Shown in pieces: positions 24,051-35,800 of a stretch of DNA of 64,000 nucleotides; position 1 is the first letter of the stretch, and each line of letters opens with the position of its first letter. The notes under the pieces were generated by a model. That model did not search any database, was not told where the DNA came from, and worked only from the letters and a program-made list of their open reading frames with translations. This stretch comes from Bog-159 sp963843255 (lineage in GTDB: Bacteria > Acidobacteriota > Terriglobia > Bryobacterales > Bryobacteraceae), in the NCBI GenBank assembly GCA_963843255.1, contig CAWJJQ010000007.1, positions 1 to 64,000 on the forward strand, read 5' to 3'. Both the position numbers and the translations under genes were made by a program.

Positions 24051-27000
24051 ATGGCTGCGCGCCGGACTTTTGACTATTCCCAGCAGCTTGACCTTTTCGG
24101 AGGCCTCGGCGTAGACTCGTGGACAGAAGCAACAGAGGAGGCCGCAAATGTACGAGAGAAACCGGCTCGGACAGATGATCCTCGAACACTGGCAGAAGCA
24201 CCGGCCGCAAATGGTCGAGGAGTTGCAAACAACGAACCAGTTGGACCAGACGATCTACGAAGCCCAGGAGACGACCGGGGACCTGCTGTACGAACTGGTG
24301 TCGGTCCAGAAAATGGACTACCAGGCGGCCTGGGAGATCGCGATGCGCGAGTGGGCACTACCGGCGAGCCCGGCCCGCCCACAGTCATCCTTGGCGGGGA
24401 CGCCGACGAGCCGCTAGCCAAACCGTCCCGCGATTTCCGAATAACCGCAGCGCACAGGATCGGTGAGGGCAGCCTTCGCGAAAAAGCTCTCGCCAACCTC
24501 GCCGCCATCCGCACACTGAAACAGATCGAGGCTGATGACCGCGAGGCCACCGGCGAGGAAAAAGCCATTCTCGCGCGTTACAGCGGGTGGGGCGCGATGG
24601 CAAACGTCTTTGAGGCACATCCGCCGCGGGAGTGGGAAAAGACCGCCGACGAACTGCGCCAACTGCTCACCACGGACGAATACGCTTCTGCGCGCGCCTC
24701 CACTCCCAACGCGCATTTCACGTCGCCTCTGGTGATTTCCGGTGTGTGGGAGGCTCTCGAACGCCTCGGCGTGGAGGCCGGCGCGCAGGTTCTGGAGCCG
24801 TCGATGGGTGTGGGGCATTTCTTCGGGCTCATGCCCGAGGCGCTCGCGCCAGGCGCCCGCAGGACCGGCGTGGAACTCGACAGCCTGACAGCACGCATCG
24901 CACAGCGGCTCTATCCCGATGCAACCATCTTTGCCAAGGGCTTTGAAGAGACGCCCCTGCCGGACAACTTCTTCGATGCCGTCGTCGGCAACATTCCGTT
25001 TGGCAATTATCCGGTGTTCGATCCCACTTATCGCAGCAGCCCGGCCGTTACGCGTGCGATCCACGATTATTTCTTCGCCAAATCGCTCGATAAGGCACGC
25101 GCGGGCGGTGTGGTGGCGCTCATCACCAGCCGCTACACAATGGACAAGCAGGATGCAACCATCCGGCAATATTTGGCCGAACGCGCGAACCTGATCGGGG
25201 CCATACGTCTGCCCAACACCGCTTTCAAGGCCAACGCTGGTACCGAAGTCACCACCGACATCCTCTTCCTGCAGAAACACGGCCCAGGCGTGCCTGCGAG
25301 CGGCGAGGCCTGGCGCGAGCTTGCACCCATCGACACCCCGGATGGGCCAATACACGTCAATGAGTACTTCTCGCGCCACCCGGAGATGATGCTGGGGCAA
25401 ATGCGGCTTGAGCACGGGATGTACCGAGGCGGAGAACCGTCGCTTGTGGGCGAGTTGTCCCAAGCAAATCTCGGAAGGGCCATTGGGTCGTTGCCCGCAG
25501 CCGTCTACGTCGCCAGAGATGCAGGCGCCAGGGCGCGTGCAGACATAGCGCCGGCGGAGGCCACCGAGCTGGGAGCCATCAAGGAGGGGGCATTTTACGA
25601 CCGCGACGGAGTCATTGTCGTCAGGAACGGGAACCGTTTGGACCCTGCCAACCTGACCTCTTCAGTCGCCGCACGCGTCCGTGGAATGCTGGCGGTGCGC
25701 GATGCTGTGCGGCTGGTGTTTCAGACACAGCTTGAGGATGCGCCCGAGGAACGCATTACCGAGGCGCGCAAGACCTTGGGCGCTGTCTATGATTCGTTTG
25801 TCGCAAGGTACGGTCCAGTATCGTCGCGCGAAAACGTCAAGGCTTTCGCCGGCGACCCCGACCACCCGCTGCTTCTGTCGCTTGAGAACTACGACCCCGA
25901 ACTGAGAACCGCCACCAAGACGCCCATTTTCGAGCGGCGCACCCTGGAGCGCTATCGCCCGGTGGAGCACGTCGAGACGGCCGCCGAAGCCCTGGCCGTA
26001 TCGCTGAACGAGACGGGCGAGATTCACTGGCCGCGCATGGAGCAGCTTACCGGGCGGACCGCGGGACAACTGCGGCGCGAACTGGGGAGCCTCGTGTACC
26101 GCAACCCGGAAGGTGGCGGCTGGGAGACAGCCGATCGATATTTGAGCGGCAACGTGCGCGCGAAGCTCGCCACAGCCACGGCGGCGGCGGAAATCGATTC
26201 GTCGTACAGGCGCAATATCGAAGCCTTAAAAGCCGTGCAACCCCCAGACCTGGAGCCGGGCGACATCGAGGCGCGGCTCGGGTCGTCGTGGATTCCGGCA
26301 ACGGATATCCGCGATTTCGTATCACAGCTACTCGACATTCCTGCGTCTGATGTGCATGTTGCGCACGCAGATGCCATTGCCACCTGGACCGTACAACTCG
26401 ATCCTGGCGCGAGATGGCATGTGAGCAACACCACCGCCTGGGGCACGTCGCGGTTTCGTGCGTCCGAGCTGATCGATCAGGCCCTCAATGGGCGCACTCC
26501 GACCGCGTACGATGAGCACGAAGATGGTTCGCGCACCATCAATCAGCAGGAGACCATCGCCGCACGCGAGAAACAGCAGCAGCTCAAAGACCGTTTTCGC
26601 GAGTGGATTTGGCAGGACGGCGAGCGCGCATCACGGCTTGCCCGCGATTACAACGAGCGCTTTAACAATCTGCGCCTGCGCAATTTCGACGGATCGCATT
26701 TGACCCTGCCCGGCATGGTGCGCGATAACCTTCGCGACCGTGACTTGGGCCGCCATCAGAAAGACGCGGTGTGGCGTATCCTGCAGAGCGGCAGCACACT
26801 GCTGGCGCATGTGGTAGGCGCCGGAAAGACCTGGACCATGGCCGCCGCCGCCATGGAAATGCGCCGCCTGGGGCTTGCCAAGAAGCCGATGTTCGTGGTC
26901 CCGAATCATTTGGTCGAACAGTGGGGCGCGGAGTTCCTCAAGCTGTATCCGCAGGCGCACCTCTTCATCGCCGGCAGCGAACACTTTGCGGCCGGCAACC

Positions 27001-29255
27001 GCGAGCGCGCGATGGCGCGCATCGCCAGCGGCAATTACGACGCGGTAATCGTCTCGCACCGCTCATTCGAGTTCTTGCCGGTCTCGGACAAACTGTTCAA
27101 CCGCTTCATTGACCGCCAGCTCGATCAGTTGGAAAACGCCATCCACGAAGCAAATGCTGAAACCGGCGATAACCGCCGCATCGTGAAGGAACTGGAGAAA
27201 TCCAAGAAGCGCCTCGCCACCAAGTTGAAGCAGCGTGCCGACCGCGAGCGCAAAGACAACACCATCACTTTCGAGGAATTGGGCGTGGACCAGATTTTCG
27301 TTGATGAGGCGGATCTCTATAAGAACCTGTTCTACACCACCAAAATGAATCGCATCGCGGGCCTGCCGAACTCGGATAGCAACCGCGCCTTCGATATGTT
27401 CCTGAAGACCCGCTACCTGCTGGAGCAGGCTGGAGGCCGGGTGGTATTTGCGACGGGCACGCCGATTTCCAACACCATGGCTGAGATGTATACGATGCTG
27501 CGCTACCTCGCGCCGGGCCTGCTGCAGGAGCGCGGCGTGGAGCATTTCGATGCCTGGGCCGGAAACTTCGCGGAGGCCGTGACCGCCTTGGAACTCGCGC
27601 CAGACGGCTCGGGCTACCGCATGCACACGCGTTTCGCCAAATTCATCAATCTGCCCGAGCTTCTGACCATGTTCCGCACGGTTGCCGACGTGCAGACTGC
27701 CGATATGCTGAAGTTGCCCCGGCCGGAGATTGCCACGGGGCGACCGGAGATCATCGCAGCGCCAGCGAGTGAACCGCTCAAAGCCTTTATCAAGACGCTC
27801 ACAGACCGCGCCGAGCGCCTCCGGTCGCAGCGCATCGATCCTTCACAGGACAACATGCTCAAAATCACTGGTGACGGCCGAAAGGCGGCGCTCGACATGC
27901 GCCTGGTGGAAGAATTCGCCGATCCGCACGGCGATACCAAAATCAGCCGTGCCGTCGAACGAGTTCACAACGTCTGGCAAGCGACTGGGAACTCCCGATC
28001 CACCCAGCTTGTATTCTGCGACCTGTCCACGCCAGATCCCTCGCGATTCAACGTCTACGATGAGTTACGCTCGCGGCTGATTGATAGGGGCATCCCACAA
28101 CAGGACATTGCCTTTATTCACGACGCCGACAGCGACGCCGCCAAGATGAGGCTGTTCAACGCGGTGAACGCGGGCAGGGTGCGCATTCTCATCGGCTCGA
28201 CCGAGAAGATGGGCGCAGGCACCAATGTGCAGCGCCGTCTTGTCGCCTTGCACCATCTGGATGCGCCCTGGCGCCCGCGCGACATCGAGCAGCGTGAGGG
28301 ACGCATCCTGCGTCAAGGGAATCTGAACTCTGAGGTGCGCGTTTACCGCTACGTCACGGAGGGCTCGTTTGATGCCTATATGTGGCAGACCTTGGAAACC
28401 AAGGCCCGCTTTATCCAGCAGGTGATGAGGGGACACACATCGGTGCGTGCCGCCGAGGACCTGGAGGCCAGCACTCTCACCTACGCGGAAATCAAAGCCA
28501 TCGCCTCCGGTAATCCGGCGGTGATGGAGAAAGTTAAGGTGGATACGGAGGTTCGCAAGCTCGACCAGCTCCGCGCGGCGCACGTCAACCAGCAGCACAG
28601 CATCCGGTTGCAGCTTCACCGGCTGCCGCTGGAGATCGCCGAGGCACAGCGGAGCATTGCCACCGTCGCAAAGGACATCGCGATGCGCGACGCGCATGCC
28701 GACGCCGAGTTCAGCATGACCGTGGGCAACCGCGTGTATTCCGGCAAAGGCGCGCGCGAGGAAGCCGCTAAGGCCCTCACGTATACGGTGCTCTCCTGGC
28801 GTGACGACACCACCGTGCAAGTACGCGGTGCATTCCGCGGGTTCGAGATCTTAAGCAAAGGTAAATTGGCCACGGGGTTTAATCCCGAGGATGAACGTCT
28901 GCCGGAGATTTTCATTCGGGCCGCGGGCACCTACCCCGCGCATCTCAACCCGGAGAATACCGTCGGCACAGTGCAGAGCATCGAGCACACGCTGCGGTCA
29001 TTGGAAAGAGTCGCCACGCAACAACAGGAGCGCGCCGATTACCTGCAGAAGACGCTTACCGATTATCAGGCCCAGGCGAACCGGCCCTTTGAGCATGAAG
29101 AGCGCCTCAAGGAATTGCTTGTGCGTCAGGCCCAGGTTAATGCTTTGCTGGACCTCGACAAAGGCGAGCGACAGATTGCGGAGGCGGCCCAGCGACCGCG
29201 ACGATCTCACGATGCCCGACCAGACGATGGAGATCTCAGCCAGGCCGAGCGTTGA
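24051..29255 (+). CDS. DNA methyltransferase-helicase fusion (P1 DarB-like)
   Basis: The product is 1734 aa. After a short start (FDYSQQLDLFG) and a low-complexity Gly/Pro/Arg linker (residues 35-120), a Rossmann methyltransferase follows: motif I VLEPSMGVGHF near 247, and NIPFGNYP near 315 in place of NPPY/F. A superfamily 2 helicase comes next: Walker A LLAHVVGAGKT near 920, VDEADLYKN near 1084, QREGRILRQGN near 1413. The C-terminus (1470-1734) is helical. Fusions of this type include phage P1 DarB, which protects incoming DNA from type I restriction, and they are common on conjugative elements. The anti-restriction role is inferred from that family. The linker region also encodes a small ORF in another frame. 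Confidence 0.88.
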   Translation: MAARRTFDYSQQLDLFGGLGVDSWTEATEEAANVREKPARTDDPRTLAEAPAANGRGVANNEPVGPDDLRSPGDDRGPAVRTGVGPENGLPGGLGDRDARVGTTGEPGPPTVILGGDADEPLAKPSRDFRITAAHRIGEGSLREKALANLAAIRTLKQIEADDREATGEEKAILARYSGWGAMANVFEAHPPREWEKTADELRQLLTTDEYASARASTPNAHFTSPLVISGVWEALERLGVEAGAQVLEPSMGVGHFFGLMPEALAPGARRTGVELDSLTARIAQRLYPDATIFAKGFEETPLPDNFFDAVVGNIPFGNYPVFDPTYRSSPAVTRAIHDYFFAKSLDKARAGGVVALITSRYTMDKQDATIRQYLAERANLIGAIRLPNTAFKANAGTEVTTDILFLQKHGPGVPASGEAWRELAPIDTPDGPIHVNEYFSRHPEMMLGQMRLEHGMYRGGEPSLVGELSQANLGRAIGSLPAAVYVARDAGARARADIAPAEATELGAIKEGAFYDRDGVIVVRNGNRLDPANLTSSVAARVRGMLAVRDAVRLVFQTQLEDAPEERITEARKTLGAVYDSFVARYGPVSSRENVKAFAGDPDHPLLLSLENYDPELRTATKTPIFERRTLERYRPVEHVETAAEALAVSLNETGEIHWPRMEQLTGRTAGQLRRELGSLVYRNPEGGGWETADRYLSGNVRAKLATATAAAEIDSSYRRNIEALKAVQPPDLEPGDIEARLGSSWIPATDIRDFVSQLLDIPASDVHVAHADAIATWTVQLDPGARWHVSNTTAWGTSRFRASELIDQALNGRTPTAYDEHEDGSRTINQQETIAAREKQQQLKDRFREWIWQDGERASRLARDYNERFNNLRLRNFDGSHLTLPGMVRDNLRDRDLGRHQKDAVWRILQSGSTLLAHVVGAGKTWTMAAAAMEMRRLGLAKKPMFVVPNHLVEQWGAEFLKLYPQAHLFIAGSEHFAAGNRERAMARIASGNYDAVIVSHRSFEFLPVSDKLFNRFIDRQLDQLENAIHEANAETGDNRRIVKELEKSKKRLATKLKQRADRERKDNTITFEELGVDQIFVDEADLYKNLFYTTKMNRIAGLPNSDSNRAFDMFLKTRYLLEQAGGRVVFATGTPISNTMAEMYTMLRYLAPGLLQERGVEHFDAWAGNFAEAVTALELAPDGSGYRMHTRFAKFINLPELLTMFRTVADVQTADMLKLPRPEIATGRPEIIAAPASEPLKAFIKTLTDRAERLRSQRIDPSQDNMLKITGDGRKAALDMRLVEEFADPHGDTKISRAVERVHNVWQATGNSRSTQLVFCDLSTPDPSRFNVYDELRSRLIDRGIPQQDIAFIHDADSDAAKMRLFNAVNAGRVRILIGSTEKMGAGTNVQRRLVALHHLDAPWRPRDIEQREGRILRQGNLNSEVRVYRYVTEGSFDAYMWQTLETKARFIQQVMRGHTSVRAAEDLEASTLTYAEIKAIASGNPAVMEKVKVDTEVRKLDQLRAAHVNQQHSIRLQLHRLPLEIAEAQRSIATVAKDIAMRDAHADAEFSMTVGNRVYSGKGAREEAAKALTYTVLSWRDDTTVQVRGAFRGFEILSKGKLATGFNPEDERLPEIFIRAAGTYPAHLNPENTVGTVQSIEHTLRSLERVATQQQERADYLQKTLTDYQAQANRPFEHEERLKELLVRQAQVNALLDLDKGERQIAEAAQRPRRSHDARPDDGDLSQAER
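24148..24417 (+). CDS. Small protein nested out of frame inside the methyltransferase-helicase gene
   Basis: ATG 24148 is preceded by CAGAGGAGGCCGCAA, the best ribosome site in this locus. The 89-aa product is well formed for about 72 residues: MILEHWQKHRPQMVEELQ, LDQTIYEAQETTGDLLYELV, MDYQAAWEIAMREWALP. It is helical, balanced in charge, and unlike the Pro/Gly/Arg-rich shadow it imposes on the big frame. I believe related small proteins occur beside such helicases on other elements, but cannot confirm this here. The big frame is also open and plausible through this stretch, so both frames are probably translated. Confidence 0.6.
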   Translation: MYERNRLGQMILEHWQKHRPQMVEELQTTNQLDQTIYEAQETTGDLLYELVSVQKMDYQAAWEIAMREWALPASPARPQSSLAGTPTSR

Positions 29256-29595
29256 GCATTCCGCCTTGGCGGTGCCCCGGAACGGCTCACAGAAACCGGC
29301 GGAGAACGGCCGGGCTGAGCTGGCCAGGTCGGCCATGGAATACATGCGGCATTCGCGGATGGCGATAGCCGACATGGCGATCAGCGAGCGAACAGCTCCC
29401 CAGGCCGGCGTAATAAACGGAACCGCAGTTGCGGTCAACGGCACCCATCTGGCGGTCGCTACTGCCGGCAATCGCTTCATGGTCCTTAAACTCGGCGGTT
29501 CCGGACGCGATATTGCGGTAGGCGCCGGCGTACGGATACGCCTCAGCCAAGGAAAGGCGACTCTTGAAGCTCCAGAGCGAGGACGTGGCCGGTGA
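29212..29595 (+). CDS. Hypothetical element protein (possible KfrB-like C-terminus)
   Basis: The product is 127 aa from ATG 29212 (or 112 aa from 29227), overlapping the end of the helicase gene by 44 bp. The N-terminus is polar. The middle (ARSAMEYMRHSRMAIADMAIS) is helical. The C-terminal 55 residues (GVINGTAVAVNGTHLAVATAGNRFMVLKL and RIRLSQGKATLE) alternate strands in the manner of KfrB-type domains, as does the product of 16593-16958. It is probably co-transcribed with the helicase gene. The function is unknown. Confidence 0.55.
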   Translation: MPDQTMEISARPSVEHSALAVPRNGSQKPAENGRAELARSAMEYMRHSRMAIADMAISERTAPQAGVINGTAVAVNGTHLAVATAGNRFMVLKLGGSGRDIAVGAGVRIRLSQGKATLEAPERGRGR

Positions 29596-29843
29596 GCGGG
29601 TTGCAGCAAGTGAGGTTCGCTGCCATGTATTCGCACCGCTGGGATGAAGGCGTGGAAGGGTGGCCGTTTCCCCATCGTGGCTTTTCTCAGCCCATTTCCG
29701 AGCCTGACACCACACACCTCGTGCGAAGAGCTGTTGGCGATAAGGCTTTAGGTTTAGGGCCTGCAATGGCACTCAAAGACAAGCAGACTATACGCTCATT
29801 TGGAACGCGGATCATCCCAAGACGCAAGCGCGTTTATGCGTCC

Positions 29844-32800
29844 CTACCCACCGCTATCGAGCGCCCGCAGTGCAAAATTCAGCCGCCAAAAATCTGCAGC
29901 CCTTTCGATTGGGAGGTCATGGCAAAATCGGTTAATCGTGTAGCGGCACGGACCAGCAAATTTCGGGAAGCTTCGCGCCAACGGTACGCAAAGCTGCTCG
30001 AACTCCGCCACTGTGGATGACCTTCCACTGACTGGGTACGCAAGTCCTAGCACTAGAGTTACAAGCCGCTGGGCCTCCAAGTCGGTTCCATCGTTTTCGC
30101 CGTACCACTTGCCAAGCTTAACCAATGACGAAATTAGCGCCGTACGCGTGGCGGCACTGGAAACGTGCGGCAGCCGGTTGGCCAGGGCGATTAGAAACCC
30201 ACCTTCTCCATAGCGGTCGCTTTGTGCAGCTATGCAGAGGTCTAGCCCCTTTAGCGCGTTCTCAACCTGAGCCGCCACTTCACCAGGCGTTGGTCCGTTT
30301 CTGTTTAAAGCCGCAAGAAAAATCCATCCGATCGGGTCCTCTGTCCGACTGCCGACAGACTCGAGCGCATCGCCATGCATTCGGGAACGCCAAGCAGCGC
30401 CGTAAGTCCCGGCTAGTTCCACTCCGATCAGGGAGCAAGCATCTTCGATCAGGTCACGCCCGAGAAATGACGCCAAAACATTCGGCATGCTACCCGGCAT
30501 CTCTAATAGCCACGTACGCGGCCAGCCAGAATCTGTGAACCATTGTCGTTTTGCATCCCGTGCCAGCGCGTCTGGGAGAGGCAGGCTGTCCGGTGACAGC
30601 GCATATGCGAGGCCGCAGACCGCGATTCTGTGTGGAGTGACGATATCGGGCGACGCAACGTCGATACCGCGAACGAAATCCTCCTCGATGTCGGTGATTG
30701 CTTCGTACGCACCAGGTCGGTGAAAGGCCTCGGAAATCCATGTGAGCGGAGCGCGTGCCCGTTGGTACATCGCGAACAACTGACTCGCGTGAGACCACGA
30801 GAACATTAGCCGGAGCGATCTATCCCAGGGCCGGGCTGCATGCCAGCCGTCAGTTGCGTTCTTCACATATTCCAGCATTGAGAGGAAAGCCGCGCGCTCC
30901 TGCTGGCCGGTGTCACTGAAGTGTTGTCGAAGTAGCCAGTGCTGGAGACGTTCCAGTTCCGGTGCCGGTTGGGCGAGGCATGCGAGACGAAGAGCGTGAA
31001 TGCGGTGAAGGGGCGAGGGTCCCGCACGGAGCACCGCATGCAGGAATGCCTTCTGCCTGTCTAGTGCGGCGTTCCGGAATGCCACCTCGACCGTCGAAGG
31101 AAGTGGTATCGGGAGTGCGGCAAGCCGAACGATAATCTCGGCAACGTCCAAGCGCACTTCAAGCCGCCCCGGTGCCTGGACGATCAGAGTTGCCGCATCA
31201 GGGCTGGTACCCTGCTCTCCACCGTAATATCTGAAAAAGGCGGCCGCACTGTCGGGAATGAAATCCGACTCTAAGAGAGGTTCATTGAATTGGATTCGTT
31301 CCTCCAACCCGTGGTAAAAGAAAGCCAAGCTGTCTCGCGCCGCGGCCGCCGCGGTTTCAAACCTGGCTACGGGGTCTGTCTCTGACGCAAGCGAGTGTAG
31401 CAGCGTCTCGAATTCCTCCGGCGTAACATCAAATAGGCGGCTATGTCGCCGAAGAGCGGGTTCCTGTTCCGGAGCGTCCAGCAAGACAGCCCAAAGGGCA
31501 TTGCGCAGCCGATGAACTCTCTTGTGAAGCGGCCTAAAGAGATCGATTGCGTCGCTGTCGCTACTTACTACCCGGCGGATTACAACTTCTTCCTTCGTCC
31601 TGAGAGCTTGGGTCGTGGCACTACCGGTCGCGAGGGCTGAGGCGACCTGTCGTATGTAGGCGTGTGCGTCGAATTCGAGACCTTCCTCAATCTTGAGCAC
31701 GGGTCGCATCGTATCCCCGAAGCCCGGCAGTGCTTCGATGTTGTCCTGGACAGGGCCTCTGAGCGGCGGTGGAAATCTGGCGGTGATTCGGAGCATGGCA
31801 GCGATCAATAACCCGCGGTCTTTGTGATCGCCCATGTCCATCCCGTCTGCAATATGTGCGAAATTCGAGCTAATACAGTTGGCGATTTCCCTAAGCAGGT
31901 TTGGGTCGGCGTTGCAGCGGCGCTTGAATAAACTGTTCCATATCCACTCGCTGTAGCGGTCTAGGGCGTCTTTGTCTGGCCCATCCACACTGGAATCCAG
32001 GTTTAGCATCATTAGAGTGCCCGCCGACATGCACGTAAGTTGGCGCTCCTCCGCTGGGGACTTGTTAATCGCCGTGGCGCGGCAGATGCCTAGGTGGTCG
32101 ACATAGAGTGAGTCGATGAGCCAATTAGCCCGCGCGAGGCGCGCTCGGCCTCGCTGGTTCTTATCTGCCCATAACAGTGCGAGCGCCTCGACAACAGCCT
32201 TTCTGAGAGAGAGCGCGAATTCGAGCTCCGAGCGGCCGCCGGGCGAGACCCCACGCTGCAGTATTTGTCCCAGAGCGAAACAGCCGGCCATGTACTGCCT
32301 CATCACGCGCAGTTCTGGGGTTTCGAGGACATCGCCGTCGCGCGTGGCGGCGCTGGTCAAGTTGTACAGGATCTCCTCGGGATCAAATGGGATGAAAACG
32401 CAGTTAGCCGACCGGAGATCGTGTCGGGCTTGCCAGACCTTCACGCGGTCGACGATTCCCCGTTCAGCCAAGAAATTGAGCAGATCAACGGTGCTGACTA
32501 TCGGGGTACGGTTATCGTCATCTCTGTGATCAAAACCATTTGTAAACCGATCGTCTGCGCAAATCATGTCCCCAGCGACCGCCGTGAAGGTCGCCAATTC
32601 GGCGAGTGCATGAATGGCTAACGTGTTGCTCGCCGCTGCGGCAGTTTCGGGGAAGGTCAGGAGCTTCCCGGCTTGAAAACGTTCTCCCAGAGAATCGATG
32701 AGGTGCTTTATCGAATCGGTTATACAGCGGGCGTTGTTGATTGCGGAGACGTCAGACTTGATGGAATTGAAGTCCTCGGCGCTGACGTAGACTTCGAACG

Positions 32801-35800
32801 TGCTTGCAAAGGCACGGAGCAGGCCGGATTGGGCCAGCAGCAAAATGCCCTGACTGGTGCACTGTGCCCTGGAGCCGAGCTCCGGAAGGACGCGGTCTGT
32901 ATCCGTAGTGGCCGCGGGCAGAGATCGAGCGGCTTTCGCGTGTTCGTTCTCCGTGATCAAACCGCGAAGCCTCAGGTCGTCTGCGGTTCGGACATCTATC
33001 GGCGTTGGTTCCGCCTTGTCGCGAGCGCCGCCTCCCGGCTCATCTATTCTGATGCGTCCCTCCCGACAAAGCTCTAAAGCCTCCCCCAGCGCGGCCTCAA
33101 CGTCGGGCTGTGTGGTCGCGAGCGAAACGAGGATTCTATTGAGGATTGGAATAACAAGGTGTGAGCAACGGATTTCTGCGATGGCTTCCTCGATTGGCCC
33201 CCACAAGTTGAGGCGCTGAATTAGAAGTACCGACGTGATGTCCAAGTTCAGCCGGGACACGCTGGGAGGAATCGAGGGCGACGTACTGGCGCGGTTACCG
33301 TGAAGTACGAAAAAGCGCAACTGTTCGAAGGGCCGGAACGACTGGCCACTGTTGGCCGAAAGTAAGGGCATTACATCGAACCCGCACCGGTCTATCGCCT
33401 CGTGGACCGGCTTGAGGCCCGCCTCGTACTGGGAGAGGATCTCATTACAAGTCTGTAGCACCCGAGAGAGCAGCGGCTGGACGTCCTTTTCTGCGAGGGC
33501 CCTGACCGGGCTGTCCGGCTGTCCGGCCAACGTCTGAAGCCGCTTGCGGAGCTCTGCTTGCTCTTGGTCGAGTGCGAGCCGCTGCCCGAGGGTCAAAGCT
33601 CTAATTATTGCGGTATCGGGAATGTTGCGCGCGTTGGCGCGGCGAAGCAACTGCCGACTGAGCGGCAGCGAGTGGGGGAGGAGGAGTTCGGCAATTGTCA
33701 GCGCATCGTCTGCTGAGATGTCTTCGCGGCCAGCCAGTTCGAAACCTGCGGCTACCGCCTTCTGTACATCGCCGTAAACAACGCAGAGCTTTGCGAAGCT
33801 GGCCAACGTTGCTGTGCCGGCATCCTCCCGGATCAGTTCCCCAGCCTCACGAAGGGCATCGCGCGGTCTCCCTGATCGCTCAAGGCAAGCAATCCTCAGC
33901 CGCCCAACCTCGATCGGGAACCTCGATCCAGGGAAAATGTCCCTCGACTTATCAAGGCGCAGCAAGCATTGCCTGTAGTCACGCACCTCGAAGTCCGCAG
34001 TCAAAACGAGGTATAGGGCATCCGGCGTCGGGACCGCCCTGAGAAGTTCGTTCGCCCTATCCCGGATCGCCGGCCAATTCCCGCAGGACGCCTGCAACCC
34101 CGCCCACAGCATCAAGAAGCGGGAATCACCTCGATTCCTGAAAAGCTCAAGGAGATAGTTGGCTACGTCAGACGAGTCGCTGCCCTGCCGAGTCTGCTGA
34201 ATCCTCGCAATCGCTTCGACGGCCTGCAGAACCTCCGCACGGCTTGCTGTCTCTGCAAATGCCAGAGCACCGGCCGCGTCTCCAGACATTACAAGTTGTA
34301 CCATCCACCAGTGCTGCCAGATGTCCATCTGGCCGGCTGATTCAAACCTCGATCGGTATTTCGTTAGTATTTCTTTGATCGCCGCGTGGTCACCTGTCCG
34401 AGACTTGCAAGCAACAAGGATCACTATGGGCCCGACATCGCTGGGTGTGACGTCAGTTCGGTGGGTGGCGATTGCGACCGCCCGGTCAAAATCCACCGGA
34501 TAGTCGCGGACGATAGCCCACGGGACGGCGTAAATATTGCAAGGGGTCTTCTCGATCAGCTTGGCGCAGATTTGCGCGGTGCCGGCTTGCTCGCCCGCGA
34601 GATTAGCAAGACAGGACAACCACCAGATCTCCAGCGCCTCCCGATCAGCAGAAGGTCGGTCCAGATCCTCCGCCATTTTGCAGAATATCTCGGCTGCTGC
34701 TGCGAGTCGGCTGGCACTTGCATCGTCACGACGGACGAGAGCCCAATCGATTGGGTCTGGTATCGCTGATATAGGGTTCTGGAGGCGAGCGGAGGACAGG
34801 GCGCTCAGGTAGAAAATGATCGCACGGGTCCACCGTACAACCTCCCAGTCTCCGGCCAGCGCTGTCGCTCTTTCAACGAACTGCAGTGCGAGAGAGATGT
34901 CATTGCGCATGGCGGCAAGGATGGCGAGGAGCCTAATGGCATCTGGATCGTCCGGTTTGCGTCGATGCGCTGTTTCCAAAACAGGAGCCGCCTCGTCGAT
35001 GCGGCCGAGAACCAAGAGCAGCAGGCCACGCGCACAAAGCACCTCGGCTTCGTCGGCCGCGCTTGGCAGAGCGGCGAGAGCCGCCTCTGGACCTAACGTC
35101 TTCGCACGTATTCTTGTCTGGAGGGCAACAACACTTCCCCCCGGGTCCAATGCCAAGGCCTCAGTAACCAGCGACCCGGCTTCGTCAGCGTTGCCTGCGT
35201 CCAGAGCTAAGGCAGCCTGGAGGCGCAGCGCGGCCCCGCGGATTTCGGGTTTCAGCTCGGGCCAGAGCGCCCTATCCCTCTGCAGCACTGCCAGCTTATT
35301 CCGAACCTCGGAGCGGTGACCGCGTCGTAAGGCCGCCAGCAATGAGTCAATTTGCTGTTGCGTTGATGCAGCAAGCAATTCGCGTAGCCGATTTGCTTCG
35401 ACGTCCCCCACTCCCGAGAATGCGTACCTAGGGGATGCATATTGTGGGCCGCACAGACGCGTCAACCAGTTATCACTGCTAAGAAACCTGTGAACCAAGT
35501 CTGGGTGTGGTCTGACCTTTTGGGTGATGATCGTACCGTCCCAAAGCTCGAATTCAATTGCCCGTTTCAGATAGAGCTTCTTCCGCTTTACCTCATCTTT
35601 CTGAACCTTTGGGTCGTCTGCGTATCCAGCAACGACAACAACGAACCGTCTGCAGTCTTGGGTTTTCCAGTACCGCCTGTGCTCATCGAACTCCTCACAC
35701 GCCTCTTTGATCAGGTCAACGGTAGCGGACTTATAACGCTTACAGGAGGCCGCCAGTCTTCCACCTGTAATCATTTCGGCTGTCCCGTCGACGCCGAACT

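Noticed and set aside
29592..30020. Plus-strand ORF of 142 codons after the 29212 gene
   Set aside because: Half of it runs antisense through the 3' end of the giant gene; no recognisable features, so not reported as a gene.
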